Shown: positions 20,252 through 30,651 of the stretch, one piece after another
Layout of the letters: the number at the start of each line of letters is the position of its first letter
Position numbering within the stretch: position 1 is the first letter of the stretch
NCBI GenBank assembly: GCA_028388995.1
Contig: JAOEQC010000009.1
Coordinates: forward strand, 1-43,974
DNA: 43,974 bases
Direction of reading: 5' to 3'
Source: Ascidiaceihabitans sp.
GTDB taxonomy: Bacteria; Pseudomonadota; Alphaproteobacteria; Rhodobacterales; Rhodobacteraceae
Notes under the pieces: generated by a model
What the model saw: the letters and a program-made list of their open reading frames with translations, nothing else
Databases searched by the model: none
Told to the model about the DNA's origin: nothing
Translations under genes and position numbers: made by a program

Positions 20252-21024
20252 TGTAACCCACTTTTGACTTGAGAAAGTAGAGCATCAGATCCTTTGGCAA
20301 GAATTGATGCATCAGACCCACAAGCCACAAATGTGAAGCCTTCATTCAGCAATTTGGCTGCAAATTCCGTGTCCAATACTAGTGTGCCAACGGGGACACC
20401 TTTGGCCATTAGCGCGCGGGCGGCTGGCATAATCAAATCCCATACAGCATTGTCCATAGGCTTGCCTAAAAGGCCCATATCGGCCGCGATATCCGCTGGG
20501 CCAAAAAATACACCTGAAACACCGTCTTGGGACCCTATTTCTGCAGCCATTGCGACAGCTGATTGGGTTTCCAGCTGCAAAATCACAGTGGTTTCTTGCT
20601 CAACCTTTGCGAAATAGTCTTTGATACGGCCAAACTTGTTCGCGCGTGTGGAACCTGAAACTCCACGCACGCCGTGTGGTGGATAACGCGTCGCAGCGAT
20701 TGCTTTTTGCGCTTCTTCGACGGTTTGGATCATTGGAAACAACAGGCCGGGTGCGCCAGAATCCAGTAGCCTTTTCACTTGAACAGTGTCGTTCCAATCA
20801 GGGCGCACAATCGCGGTGGTGCCGGTGGAGGCGAAAACCTGTAGTTGCCCAATGACCGAGTTAAGATCGTTGGGAGAGTGTTCCATGTCTATTAGGACCC
20901 AGTCATAACCTGACGGGGCCACAACTTCAGCTGTGAAATTACTTGATAGCGTGACCCACAGGCCGATCTGTTTTTTCCCTGCGGCAATCGCGTGGGTAAA
21001 CGGGTTTTGTGGCAGGTTCATCAA
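20248..21024 (-). CDS. HpcH/HpaI aldolase/citrate lyase family protein
   Basis: IGLWVTLSSNFTAEVVAPSGYDWVLIDMEHSPND; LVDSGAPGLLFPMIQT-type motif; GVFFGPADIAADMG. Confidence 0.88.
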   Translation of the reverse strand: MMNLPQNPFTHAIAAGKKQIGLWVTLSSNFTAEVVAPSGYDWVLIDMEHSPNDLNSVIGQLQVFASTGTTAIVRPDWNDTVQVKRLLDSGAPGLLFPMIQTVEEAQKAIAATRYPPHGVRGVSGSTRANKFGRIKDYFAKVEQETTVILQLETQSAVAMAAEIGSQDGVSGVFFGPADIAADMGLLGKPMDNAVWDLIMPAARALMAKGVPVGTLVLDTEFAAKLLNEGFTFVACGSDASILAKGSDALLSQVKSGLQ

Positions 21025-22232
21025 ATAATCGCTTTCTCAGGGAACTTTTCACCCTTCTCAATACGCTCATATCCAAAAGCTGACAAATCTAGTGAACGGT
21101 ACTCACCATAAGTCAGCAATTCAGAGACACCGCGGCCCATCGCTGGTGATTGTTGGAACCCGTGACCAGAGAAACCGTTGACGAAGATAAAGTTAGTGAC
21201 CTTTGTATGAGGTCCTACAATCGCGTTTTGATCAAAGGTGTTAAAGGCGTAGTGTCCAGCCCATGAATTGATCAATTTGATGCGCTCAAACGCTGGAACA
21301 CGCGTGGCCAATACCGGCCATACTTTTTCTTCCCAGATTGAGTGATCTTGAACAAAATCATCGAAGTCGACCGCAGGGTCTTCATCTGGTGGGCAGCCCG
21401 CAAGATAGTATGTCCCTTCAGAACGCATATGCACACCTGAAGGATCAATCGTCAGTGGAAGATCGCGATCTAAGGGCTCTTCTGCGTCAAAGATGAAGGT
21501 ATAGCGCTTGCGAGGTTCAACAGGGATGTTGATACCCGCCATAGCCGCCGTGAGAGCTGCACGTGGGCCAGAGCAGTTCACAACCGTGCCGCATGTCACG
21601 ACTTCACCAGAAGCCAGCGTGATGCTTTCCACTTTGGAACCGTCTACGGATTTGGTCATGGCGACCACTTCGTTTGTTAGGTATTCAACGCCGCGCTCGC
21701 GGGCTGAGCGTTTCCACCAGTCGAACAGTGTGTTGCCGTCGAAATAGCCTTCGTCGATTAGGTTGTGGTTGCCCACCAAGATGTCGTCGAGGTTATAAAA
21801 CGGGTAATCGGTTTTGATTTCCTCAGCCGTCATGTGCTTGGTGCCTGCGCCCAGTTTCGCCTGAATCTCCTGGCCCTCTTTCAATGTGGCTGCAAATTCG
21901 TCATTGTCGGCCAAATACATGTAGCCATAGCTTTGCAGCACCGGATTTGGCACGCCTTCGTCCCCACCCATGTATTTGCGAAAGTTTTTTACGAAATCTG
22001 CAGCGAATTGAGAGACTCGAATGTTTACCTCGTTTGAGAACTGCTGACGCATACAGCTGTTGGTGTGAGCCGTGGATGTAAATTCATATGTTGGGTCTTT
22101 TTCGACAACTAAGATGCTGCCATGAAAGTCGGGGTTTGTTGCCGTAAACCATGCAACTGATGATCCCAACATTGCGCCGCCCACGATAACGACGTCGTAG
22201 TTTGTCGCTTTTGGTGTTTGTAATTCGCTCAT
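21021..22232 (-). CDS. FAD-dependent oxidoreductase (DadA/sarcosine oxidase-like amino acid/amine oxidase)
   Basis: DVVIVGGAMLGSSVAWFTA dinucleotide-binding motif; FIFVNGFSGHGFQQSPAMGRGVSEL. Confidence 0.86.
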   Translation of the reverse strand: MSELQTPKATNYDVVIVGGAMLGSSVAWFTATNPDFHGSILVVEKDPTYEFTSTAHTNSCMRQQFSNEVNIRVSQFAADFVKNFRKYMGGDEGVPNPVLQSYGYMYLADNDEFAATLKEGQEIQAKLGAGTKHMTAEEIKTDYPFYNLDDILVGNHNLIDEGYFDGNTLFDWWKRSARERGVEYLTNEVVAMTKSVDGSKVESITLASGEVVTCGTVVNCSGPRAALTAAMAGINIPVEPRKRYTFIFDAEEPLDRDLPLTIDPSGVHMRSEGTYYLAGCPPDEDPAVDFDDFVQDHSIWEEKVWPVLATRVPAFERIKLINSWAGHYAFNTFDQNAIVGPHTKVTNFIFVNGFSGHGFQQSPAMGRGVSELLTYGEYRSLDLSAFGYERIEKGEKFPEKAII

Positions 22233-23938
22233 TAGACCATGTCTCCTGTGGCAATTGCGTCTTGGACGGCTGCGATATCATTCTCATTCATTCCATAATC
22301 ACGTGCCGCTATCTCGGCTGAGATATAACCGCGGGCTAAATCACGTTTCACCAATGCTGGATCGCGTTCACTTGCAGGACCGTATCCAGCACCACCCGGG
22401 AAGGCCAAGATCACGCGTTTCCCATGAGCTACGAATTGTTTGCCCTTACCCTTCATTTTTGCGCCATCATTTTGTTTAATTGTTGTTGGAGCACCGCTTT
22501 TGCCACCTTGGCGACCGCGTGCAGGGTGATCAACGCGGTCAAACATAGCTTGGAAATCAAACTCATGTCCTTCTTGGGCACCAACTTCCATGTACTGACC
22601 TAAGCCACCACGGAATTTACCAGCCCCCCCGCTGTCAGGGCGCAACTCTTTACGCCAGATGATGACAGGGCCAGTGTGTTCTGTCGCCTCGATGGGCATT
22701 GTCATAACCCCAGATGGGAAGGCCGTTGCATTCAAGCCATCAAATTGTGGGCGTGCGCCAGAGCCACCCGAGTTAAAGGTCAGGACCTCAGCACGACGGG
22801 CACCAACCGTTGGTTCGGCATCCATGCGTGGGCGAACTGAAACTTGGAAGTTACATAAACAACCTGCGCCTTCGGCTGGGACAGTGTTTGGCAGTAACTG
22901 ATCTAGTGCAGCGTAAATGGCATCGGGCACAAAATGGCCAACGATATGGCGTAGAGCCACAGGGGCAGGGTGCACTGCGTTCACGATAGAGTTTACAGGT
23001 GCTGTGATTTCAAACGGGGCCAAGGAGGCCGCGTTGTTCGGGATCTCAGGCGCAATCGCACATTTCAACGCGTAGCAGGCATAGGCTTTGGCATATACCA
23101 ACGGGCAGTTGATGCCCTTCTTGTCCAAGCCAGAGGTGCCAGAAAAGTCAGACAGAATACGATCCTTTTCGATGCTCAGCTTCACCTTCAACGTGATCGG
23201 TGAGGCAAAACCATCCACGGTCATTTCCCCATCCGCAACACCTGGTGTCAGTGCGTTGATGCGCTCCAACGTGGCTCGGCGTGAGTTTTCGAGGATGAAA
23301 CCGCCGATGCCATTGAGGTCATCAAGATTGAACTCTTCCATCATTTCGATCAGGCGACGATGTCCAATCTCATTACATGTAGTTAGCGCATAAATATCAC
23401 CGACCAGTTGATCTGGTTCCCGGACATTGCCCCGGACGATGCGGATTAAGGTTCGATCCACTTCACCACGATCCACCAGTTTCATGATCGGGATATAAAG
23501 ACCCTCTTCATAAACGCTGGCCGCATCCGCACCAAAACCACGGCCACCGATGTCCACGATGTGCGCAGTGCAGCCAAAGAAGCCCACCAACTTGCCGTTG
23601 TGGAAAGACGGCGTCACGACGGTGATGTCATGTAAGTGGCCGGTGCCTTCCCACGGGTCGTTGGTGATATAGACGTCACCTTCAAAAATGTTCTCGCGCC
23701 CAATACGGCGGATAAAGTGACCAACAGCATCGGCCATCGCATTGACGTGACCGGGGGTACCTGTGACCGCTTGGGCCAACATTTGACCAGCGGTGTCATA
23801 GACGCCCGCCGATAAATCGCCCGCTTCGCGCACAGAGGTGGAGAATGCGGTGCGTACCAATGCTTGGGCTTGTTCTTCGACGATCGAAATCATGCGGTTC
23901 CACATGACCTGATAGGCGACGTTTGATGGGGTACTCAT
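22232..23938 (-). CDS. hyuB: Hydantoinase B/oxoprolinase family protein
   Basis: MISIVEEQAQALVRTAFSTSVREAGDLSAGVYD; YITNDPWEGTGHLHDITVV; GGAGYGPASERDPALV. Confidence 0.9.
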   Translation of the reverse strand: MSTPSNVAYQVMWNRMISIVEEQAQALVRTAFSTSVREAGDLSAGVYDTAGQMLAQAVTGTPGHVNAMADAVGHFIRRIGRENIFEGDVYITNDPWEGTGHLHDITVVTPSFHNGKLVGFFGCTAHIVDIGGRGFGADAASVYEEGLYIPIMKLVDRGEVDRTLIRIVRGNVREPDQLVGDIYALTTCNEIGHRRLIEMMEEFNLDDLNGIGGFILENSRRATLERINALTPGVADGEMTVDGFASPITLKVKLSIEKDRILSDFSGTSGLDKKGINCPLVYAKAYACYALKCAIAPEIPNNAASLAPFEITAPVNSIVNAVHPAPVALRHIVGHFVPDAIYAALDQLLPNTVPAEGAGCLCNFQVSVRPRMDAEPTVGARRAEVLTFNSGGSGARPQFDGLNATAFPSGVMTMPIEATEHTGPVIIWRKELRPDSGGAGKFRGGLGQYMEVGAQEGHEFDFQAMFDRVDHPARGRQGGKSGAPTTIKQNDGAKMKGKGKQFVAHGKRVILAFPGGAGYGPASERDPALVKRDLARGYISAEIAARDYGMNENDIAAVQDAIATGDMV

Positions 23939-26022
23939 GCTCGCGCTCCTTTGGTGGTCATGTCGATTGTGCCGTCAGGCTGTGCTGTCACTTGGCGTGA
24001 CGAAGGAACGATGATGGTGGTTTCATCCTCAGCAACGACGGCTGGACCTTGGACCGTTTGTCCTTCGATTATTTTGTCGCGTAGGACCACTTGGGCGTCT
24101 GTCACTGCTGCAAGAGCGGGATCAAATAGTGCGCGACGGTCCACAGAGGTTGCAGCACCCGCATCCGTAGCCAAAGAAATTTGGGGAACATGCTCTGTTG
24201 GAGTGGTCGCATTTACCGACCAGACGGTGATTTCAACGTCCATACCATCTACAGTTCGGCCAAATAAATATGCGTAATCCGTTTCGAATAATTCCAAAAA
24301 CGTTGCTGCATCTGGTGCCATCGCTTGATCTGCGGTCAAGTAAATTGGAATTTCCCAACCTTGGCCTGTGTAGCGCATATAAACTTTGAACTCGGACTTA
24401 ATATCTGAGGCTGGATCACATGACCGAACAAATCCTGTTGCCTCGTTCTGTAGTTCAGTGAGTAGTTGCTGGATCATTTTGGGCTTAAAGTCTGATAATT
24501 TCATGTACACAGAACGATTGGCTTCAAAACTAAATGGAGCGCGTAAAAAGCCGATTGCAGACCCAACCCCTGCTCCAGTTGGTACCAGCAAACGGTCAAC
24601 GCCCAGTTTTTCACACAAACGACCAGCATGCAGTGGAGCGGCTCCACCAAACGCGATCATGGTGTATTCGGAAAGATCTTCGCCGTTTTCTACGGCGTGA
24701 ACGCGGGCCGCATTGGCCATATTTTCGTCTACAACTTCGGCCAACCCGAAAGCCGCCGTTTGCGCATCCATATTCAACGGCTTGCCTAGTACATTGACCA
24801 AAGCATCCGCAGAGCTGTCTGCATGCAGTTGGATTGATCCACCAGCAAAGTTGTCAGGGTCGAGTCTGCCTAAAACTAAATCAGCATCGGTTACCGCTGG
24901 CTTGTCGCCGCCTTGGCCATAACAGGCTGGTCCAGGTTCCGATCCCGCGCTTTCAGGTCCAACCCGAATTTGGCGCATGGAGTCGATATGGGCGAGCGAT
25001 CCGCCACCAGCGCCAATCTCGACCATATCAATCACAGGGATCGAAATCGGCATGCCTGATCCCTTTTTGAACCGATAGGTGCGGGCAACTTCAAAAACGC
25101 GCGATGTCTTTGGGGTTTGGTTCTTAATTAGGCAGATCTTGGCTGTGGTGCCGCCCATGTCGAACGATAGGACTTTGTCCAAACCATAACGGGCCGCGAT
25201 GTTGGCGGCGAATACCGCACCGCCTGCCGGGCCAGATTCAACAAGACGCACTGGGAATTCTGCAGCGCTTTCGATAGAAATAATGCCACCACCAGAGTGC
25301 ATTAGGAAGATTGAACAATCAGTGCCTTCATCCTCGAGGCGTCCTTTGAGACGACCCAAATAAGATTTCATCAATGGTTTGATATAGGCGTTGGCCACCA
25401 CTGTATTGAAACGCTCATACTCACGCATCTGTGGGGAGACTTCAGAAGAAAGCGATACCATCACATCCGGAAGCTTCTCAGCTAAAACTTCACGCACCAA
25501 ACGTTCGTGGTTTGGGTTGAGATAGGAGTGGATCAAGCCAACAGCGATACTGTCGTAACCAGCAAATTTGATTTCATCCGCGACGGCTTCAACTTCGGCG
25601 CGGTCTAGATTAATCAAAACACTACCTGTAGCGTCCACTCTCTCAGAAATCGTGAAACGACTTTGGCGCTGGATTAAGGGCTCGGGCAACGTCAGGTTCA
25701 GGTCATACTGCTCAAACCGGCTTTCAGTACGCATCTCGATGACATCGCGAAAACCTTCCGTGGTAATCAGCGCTGTTTTGGCACCGCGACGCTCGATCAA
25801 GGCGTTGGTTGCAAGGGTCGTGCCATGGATGATTTGACCAATATCTGCAGGGGAAATATTGGCCTTGATACAAACCTGATGCATGCCATCTATAATCGCG
25901 TTTTCAGGTGCGATGTAGGTTGTCAAAACCTTGGTTGAAAATTGTTGCCCCTCTACCTCAATAACCACGTCTGTAAAGGTTCCGCCGATGTCGACGCCCA
26001 TACGAATTGCGCTGTTGTCCAT
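23935..26022 (-). CDS. hyuA: Hydantoinase/oxoprolinase A family protein
   Basis: MGVDIGGTFTDVVIE; IIHGTTLATNALIERRGAKTALITTEGFRDVIE; SFDMGGTTAKICLI; AFGGAAPLHAGRLCEKLG. Confidence 0.92.
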   Translation of the reverse strand: MDNSAIRMGVDIGGTFTDVVIEVEGQQFSTKVLTTYIAPENAIIDGMHQVCIKANISPADIGQIIHGTTLATNALIERRGAKTALITTEGFRDVIEMRTESRFEQYDLNLTLPEPLIQRQSRFTISERVDATGSVLINLDRAEVEAVADEIKFAGYDSIAVGLIHSYLNPNHERLVREVLAEKLPDVMVSLSSEVSPQMREYERFNTVVANAYIKPLMKSYLGRLKGRLEDEGTDCSIFLMHSGGGIISIESAAEFPVRLVESGPAGGAVFAANIAARYGLDKVLSFDMGGTTAKICLIKNQTPKTSRVFEVARTYRFKKGSGMPISIPVIDMVEIGAGGGSLAHIDSMRQIRVGPESAGSEPGPACYGQGGDKPAVTDADLVLGRLDPDNFAGGSIQLHADSSADALVNVLGKPLNMDAQTAAFGLAEVVDENMANAARVHAVENGEDLSEYTMIAFGGAAPLHAGRLCEKLGVDRLLVPTGAGVGSAIGFLRAPFSFEANRSVYMKLSDFKPKMIQQLLTELQNEATGFVRSCDPASDIKSEFKVYMRYTGQGWEIPIYLTADQAMAPDAATFLELFETDYAYLFGRTVDGMDVEITVWSVNATTPTEHVPQISLATDAGAATSVDRRALFDPALAAVTDAQVVLRDKIIEGQTVQGPAVVAEDETTIIVPSSRQVTAQPDGTIDMTTKGARA

Positions 26023-26128
26023 GTCTACTGAATTCCCTGTGAGTTTGGGTCTGTTTTCTTAAATTAAGGCGAGTCAGTAGATCAAATCAAATTGTTAAAT
26101 TCGATAGTAAGGATAAGGAAAGTTTATC

Positions 26129-27025
26129 CTATTTTTTGTGGAAATCCGCCATTTTTTTTGCGATCTTAGCGGCTTGGGGGACAAAACTGGGTGCGCGATC
26201 CGCATCAAAACGTGCAAAGAATTCCAAATCTTCTGGCTGCCATTGGTAATCAATCTGGATCAAGTCACCGCTGTTCAGCTCTTTAGTAACCATTGCGGCA
26301 GGAAGGGTGGCAACGCCCATGCCGTTCAGCGTCATGTATAAGCAGGCTGCTAAATTACTGGATGGAACAAGGCGAACATTCAAATCTTTTCGGCGTGCAA
26401 AATGCGCAGCGGTTTCGGTGTAGAGTCTCGTGTCACGACTGTGGGTTAGTATAGGATGCTGAGCGATGTGGTCCATTGTGGGGTTCTGTATTCCACGTAA
26501 ACTAAGACTGCGTGAGGCGACCCAAACAAGTGGATAGTCCCCAAGTGGAATTTCTCCAGTCATTTGTTGGCGAAAAGGGCCGTTTTGCAATGCAAGGTCG
26601 AGGGTGCGCGCGGCTAGCTCACGTTCCAAGTTCACCGACAGATCAACGGTAAGTTCGACATGCAGCTGTGGAAACGTAGTGCTTAGGGCTTTGAGGAAAT
26701 CACTGAGCCATGTGTGAACGATCATTTCAGTTACGCCAAGGCGCAAAGTGCCGTCGATCAGGCTGGGTTCTGCAGCTGCGTCAGCAAAGGCATCTGCCGT
26801 GCGCAAAACCTTTCTGGCGTATTCTATCATCTGGATTCCTTTGGATGTCAGGCGCACAGACCCTGCATCACGTTCCATCAACTTGCGTTTCATAGCCCCT
26901 TCAAGCAGTGCGATGCGTGACGAAACATTGGGTTGTGTTGTGTTTAAGCGATCCGCGGCTTTGCGAAAGCTGCCAAGGTCTGCGACCCAGACAAAGGCCT
27001 CAAGCTGTTTTAGGTTGATTTTCAC
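26129..27025 (-). CDS. LysR family transcriptional regulator
   Basis: MKINLKQLEAFVWVADLGSFRKAADRLNTTQPNVSSRIALLEGAMKRKLMERD HTH domain. Confidence 0.92.
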   Translation of the reverse strand: MKINLKQLEAFVWVADLGSFRKAADRLNTTQPNVSSRIALLEGAMKRKLMERDAGSVRLTSKGIQMIEYARKVLRTADAFADAAAEPSLIDGTLRLGVTEMIVHTWLSDFLKALSTTFPQLHVELTVDLSVNLERELAARTLDLALQNGPFRQQMTGEIPLGDYPLVWVASRSLSLRGIQNPTMDHIAQHPILTHSRDTRLYTETAAHFARRKDLNVRLVPSSNLAACLYMTLNGMGVATLPAAMVTKELNSGDLIQIDYQWQPEDLEFFARFDADRAPSFVPQAAKIAKKMADFHKK

Positions 27026-27118
27026 ACGTCACATCTATCAGTTTTATTAACCATAGGCAGATTAGTGGATAACTTTACTTAGTGAAAGGGGGGGCGGCAG
27101 GCAGAGCATTTTCCCTTG

Positions 27119-27164
27119 TTGCGATTCATTCTCAATTGGGATATCCATTGCGAATAGCTCGCAT
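27119..27164. promoter_or_regulatory. Tandem inverted-repeat sites TTGCGA-N5-TCTCAA and TTGCGA-N5-TCGCAT; candidate Fur/Mur-family boxes for sitA
   Basis: 27119-27135 and 27148-27164, 29 bp start-to-start, upstream of metal transporter gene. Confidence 0.5.
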
Positions 27165-27208
27165 GTAGCGTCACATGTTGGTACCATACCTTTAAAGGGA
27201 GAGTTGAT

Positions 27209-28102
27209 ATGCAACGGATTACTTTGGGACTTTGTTCTCTCGCAATAGGCGCTGCATTTGCGTCTCCAACTCTAGCAGCCGACGACAAATTCAAGGCAGT
27301 CACCACATTTACAGTGATCGCTGATATGGCTCGTAACGTGGCGGGGGACGCCGCCATTGTGGAAAGTGTGACTAAGGCTGGTGCCGAAATTCACGGCTAT
27401 CAACCGACGCCTCGCGACATCATCCGCGCCCAAGGTGCTGATTTGATCCTTTGGAACGGATTGAACCTTGAACTGTGGTTCGAACAGTTTTTCTCTAATC
27501 TATCAGAAGTGCCAAGTGTCACCCTGACTGATGGTGTTGACCCGATGAGTATCACCGGTGGTGAATACGACGGTAAGCCAAATCCACACGCGTGGATGAG
27601 CACCACCAGCGCCATGATATACGTGGACAACATTCGCGACGCTTTTGTGCAGCATGACGCTGAAAACGCGGCGATCTACATAGCTAACGCCGAGGCGTAT
27701 AAGAAAGAAATCGTTGAGGCGATCAAACCGCTTGAAGAAGCTATCTTGAACGTGCCTAGAGCGCAGCGCTGGTTGGTGAGTTGTGAAGGGGCGTTTAGCT
27801 ATCTTGCACGTGATTTTGATATGAAGGAACTCTATCTTTGGCCGATCAACGCTGATCAACAAGGTACACCACAACAGGTGCGCAAGGTAATCGACGGGGT
27901 GCGTGCAAACAATATTCCAACCGTATTCTGTGAAAGCACGGTCAGCCAATCACCCGCCGAACAAGTCGCGCGTGAGACAGATGCGACATACGGTGGTGTT
28001 TTATACGTGGACAGCCTGACAGAGATAGATGGTGCAGTGCCGACCTATATCGATCTGTTGCGTGTAACGATCGAAACAATTTCGACTGGATTGACTAAAT
28101 GA
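27209..28102 (+). CDS. sitA: Metal (Mn/Zn/Fe) ABC transporter substrate-binding protein
   Basis: Signal peptide; [40 protein letters not shown]; cluster A-I type. Confidence 0.87.
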   Translation: MQRITLGLCSLAIGAAFASPTLAADDKFKAVTTFTVIADMARNVAGDAAIVESVTKAGAEIHGYQPTPRDIIRAQGADLILWNGLNLELWFEQFFSNLSEVPSVTLTDGVDPMSITGGEYDGKPNPHAWMSTTSAMIYVDNIRDAFVQHDAENAAIYIANAEAYKKEIVEAIKPLEEAILNVPRAQRWLVSCEGAFSYLARDFDMKELYLWPINADQQGTPQQVRKVIDGVRANNIPTVFCESTVSQSPAEQVARETDATYGGVLYVDSLTEIDGAVPTYIDLLRVTIETISTGLTK

Positions 28103-28947
28103 ACGCCACAACTGGCATCACCGCCAATGACGTCACAGTCACCTACCGCAATGGTTACACGGCCCTGCGCAACGCTAGCTTTGAAATTCCCACTGGAACG
28201 ATTACCGCGCTCGTCGGTGTAAACGGCGCAGGAAAATCCACGCTTTTCAAAGCCATTATGGGCTTTGTCCCCGCCGCCAAAGGCGAGATCACTGTGTTGG
28301 GGATGCCTGTCAAAGATGCATTGCGCCAAAACATCGTTGCCTATGTGCCCCAGTCTGAAGAAGTCGATTGGAGTTTTCCTGTACTTGTCGAAGACGTGGT
28401 GATGATGGGGCGCTATGGTCACATGGGATTCCTGCGCCGTCCGTCGCAACTGGATCACGATGTGGTCACATCATCCCTCGAACGCGTCAATATGATCGAA
28501 TTCCGCCACCGCCAAATTGGCGAGTTGTCAGGCGGTCAACGCAAACGCGTCTTCTTGGCCCGTGCCTTGGCACAGGAGGGCAAGGTTGTTTTGCTGGATG
28601 AGCCCTTTACTGGTGTGGACGTTCAAACCGAGGATGCAATCATCAGGCTGTTGCGTGAAATGCGCGATGAGGGGCGGGTTATGTTGGTTTCAACTCACAA
28701 CCTTGGCTCTGTCTCTGAATTCTGTGATCGGACTGTTTTGGTTAAAGAAACCGTGCTGGCCTATGGGCTGACCGAAACTACTTTTACACACGACAATCTA
28801 GAACTGGCTTTTGGTGGCGTACTGCGCCACTTCGTTCTTGGTGGAGCCGATCTGCACGACGATGAGGATGGCCGGACAATCCGCGTGATCACTGATGATG
28901 AACGTCCATTTGTTGTGTACAGCAATGAGAAGGGCACCAAAAAGTGA
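28099..28947 (+). CDS. sitB: Metal ABC transporter ATP-binding protein
   Basis: GVNGAGKST Walker [17 protein letters not shown] signature; [12 protein letters not shown]. Confidence 0.9.
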   Translation: MNATTGITANDVTVTYRNGYTALRNASFEIPTGTITALVGVNGAGKSTLFKAIMGFVPAAKGEITVLGMPVKDALRQNIVAYVPQSEEVDWSFPVLVEDVVMMGRYGHMGFLRRPSQLDHDVVTSSLERVNMIEFRHRQIGELSGGQRKRVFLARALAQEGKVVLLDEPFTGVDVQTEDAIIRLLREMRDEGRVMLVSTHNLGSVSEFCDRTVLVKETVLAYGLTETTFTHDNLELAFGGVLRHFVLGGADLHDDEDGRTIRVITDDERPFVVYSNEKGTKK

Positions 28948-29798
28948 TCGAAACATTGCTTTTGCCCTTTACCTATAACTACATGTTCAACGCCATGTGG
29001 GTCAGCGCACTTGTTGGCGGGGTCTGTGCATTTCTTTCGGCTTATCTGATGCTAAAGGGATGGTCACTAATCGGTGACGCGCTTAGCCACTCTATCGTAC
29101 CCGGCGTTGCAGGGGCCTATATGTTGGGCCTGCCATTTGCGCTGGGCGCATTTGCGGCGGGCGGATTGGCGGCTGGTGCGATGCTGTTTCTCAACCAAAG
29201 ATCGGGCTTGAAAGAGGACACTATTATTGGGCTGATCTTTACGTCGTTCTTTGGTTTGGGATTGTTCATGGTCTCGCTGTCACCCACATCTGTAAGCATC
29301 CAAACCATTACAATGGGCAACATCCTTGCCATCACACCATCTGACACACTTCAACTGGCGATCATCGGTTTTATGACTCTCGCGATCCTGCTGGCCAAAT
29401 GGAAGGACTTGATGGTCACCTTCTTTGACGAAAACCACGCACGCTCCATTGGGTTAAAGCCGGACTTGTTAAAGGTTGTGTTCTTCACATTGCTATCCGC
29501 ATCCTGTGTCGCGGCCCTGCAAACTGTTGGCGCCTTCCTCGTGATCGCGATGGTCGTCACACCGGGGGCTACGGCCTATCTGTTGACAGACCGTTTCCCG
29601 CGCTTGCTGATGCTCAGCGTTGCACTTGGGGCAGGGACAAGCTTTTTCGGGGCCTACCTCAGCTTTTTTGTGGATGGGGCTACGGGTGGTTTGATCGTTT
29701 CATTGCAAACCGTGATCTTCTTAATCGCGTTTTTCTTCGCACCTAAACACGGCTATATTGCCGCCCGCCGCCGCGCAGCTGCAGCGTTGGTGTCATGA
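28944..29798 (+). CDS. sitC: Metal ABC transporter permease
   Basis: Multi-[30 protein letters not shown]. Confidence 0.88.
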   Translation: MIETLLLPFTYNYMFNAMWVSALVGGVCAFLSAYLMLKGWSLIGDALSHSIVPGVAGAYMLGLPFALGAFAAGGLAAGAMLFLNQRSGLKEDTIIGLIFTSFFGLGLFMVSLSPTSVSIQTITMGNILAITPSDTLQLAIIGFMTLAILLAKWKDLMVTFFDENHARSIGLKPDLLKVVFFTLLSASCVAALQTVGAFLVIAMVVTPGATAYLLTDRFPRLLMLSVALGAGTSFFGAYLSFFVDGATGGLIVSLQTVIFLIAFFFAPKHGYIAARRRAAAALVS

Positions 29799-30622
29799 TG
29801 ATGAATGAACTGCTTCTCCCGTTCCAATTTGCGTTTATGAACAGCGCGTTCCTGATCATGACGATCATCGCAGTGCCAACCAGCTTGCTGTCTTGCTTCC
29901 TTGTGCTCAAAGGGTGGTCCCTAATGGGGGATGCTATCAGTCACGCGGTATTACCTGGTGTCGTGATCGCCTATATCATCGGTATTCCGCTGATCATCGG
30001 AGCGTTTTTTGCAGGTATGTTCTGTGCTCTCGCCACGGGTTTTCTGTCTGAGAACAGCCGCGTGAAACAAGACACGGTAATGGGTATAGTGTTCTCAGGA
30101 ATGTTCGGTTTTGGGATAGTTTTGTACACTAAGATTACTACAGACGTGCATCTGGATCATATTTTGTTTGGCAATATGTTGGGTGTCGACGCAACCGATC
30201 TGTGGACCGCTGGCCTGATTGCGGCCTTCGTTGTTGCTGTTGTGATTGCTAAGCGCCAAGACCTGCTGTTGCACGCCTTTGATCCGATACAGGCCCAAGC
30301 GATTGGCCTGCGGGTGAAATGGCTGCACTATGGATTGTTGTCGATGATTTCGCTTACGATTGTGGCAACGCTTTCAGCGGTAGGAATAATTCTATCAATC
30401 GGTTTATTAATTGCACCAGGGGCGATTGCATATTTGTTAACGAACCAGTTCAAACGCATGTTGCCGATTGCGGTTGGGGTCACTGTATTCTCTGGAATAT
30501 TGGGCGTTTACGTTAGCTTCTTTATCGACAGTGCACCCGCGCCGACGATCATTTTGATCCTAACGATTATTTTCATTGGCGCGTTTATTCGTTCAAATAT
30601 GCGGTCTAAGCAAGCAGCTTAA
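29795..30622 (+). CDS. sitD: Metal ABC transporter permease
   Basis: Multi-TM; LVLKGWSLMGDAISHAVLPGVVIAYIIG. Confidence 0.88.
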   Translation: MMMNELLLPFQFAFMNSAFLIMTIIAVPTSLLSCFLVLKGWSLMGDAISHAVLPGVVIAYIIGIPLIIGAFFAGMFCALATGFLSENSRVKQDTVMGIVFSGMFGFGIVLYTKITTDVHLDHILFGNMLGVDATDLWTAGLIAAFVVAVVIAKRQDLLLHAFDPIQAQAIGLRVKWLHYGLLSMISLTIVATLSAVGIILSIGLLIAPGAIAYLLTNQFKRMLPIAVGVTVFSGILGVYVSFFIDSAPAPTIILILTIIFIGAFIRSNMRSKQAA

Positions 30623-30651
30623 GCCTCTTCAACAAGCCCACGAGCTTTGAC

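Noticed and set aside
26110-26130. AGGATAA...TTATCCT inverted repeat at the LysR 3' end
   Set aside because: AT-rich 7-bp stem without a T tract in the direction of transcription
27179-27186. TGGTACCA palindrome before sitA
   Set aside because: Eight-bp palindrome is too common to support a regulatory claim
27503-27949. 148-aa minus-strand ORF antisense to sitA, and similar at 28045-28458
   Set aside because: Opposite an evident transporter gene; no domain signal or RBS
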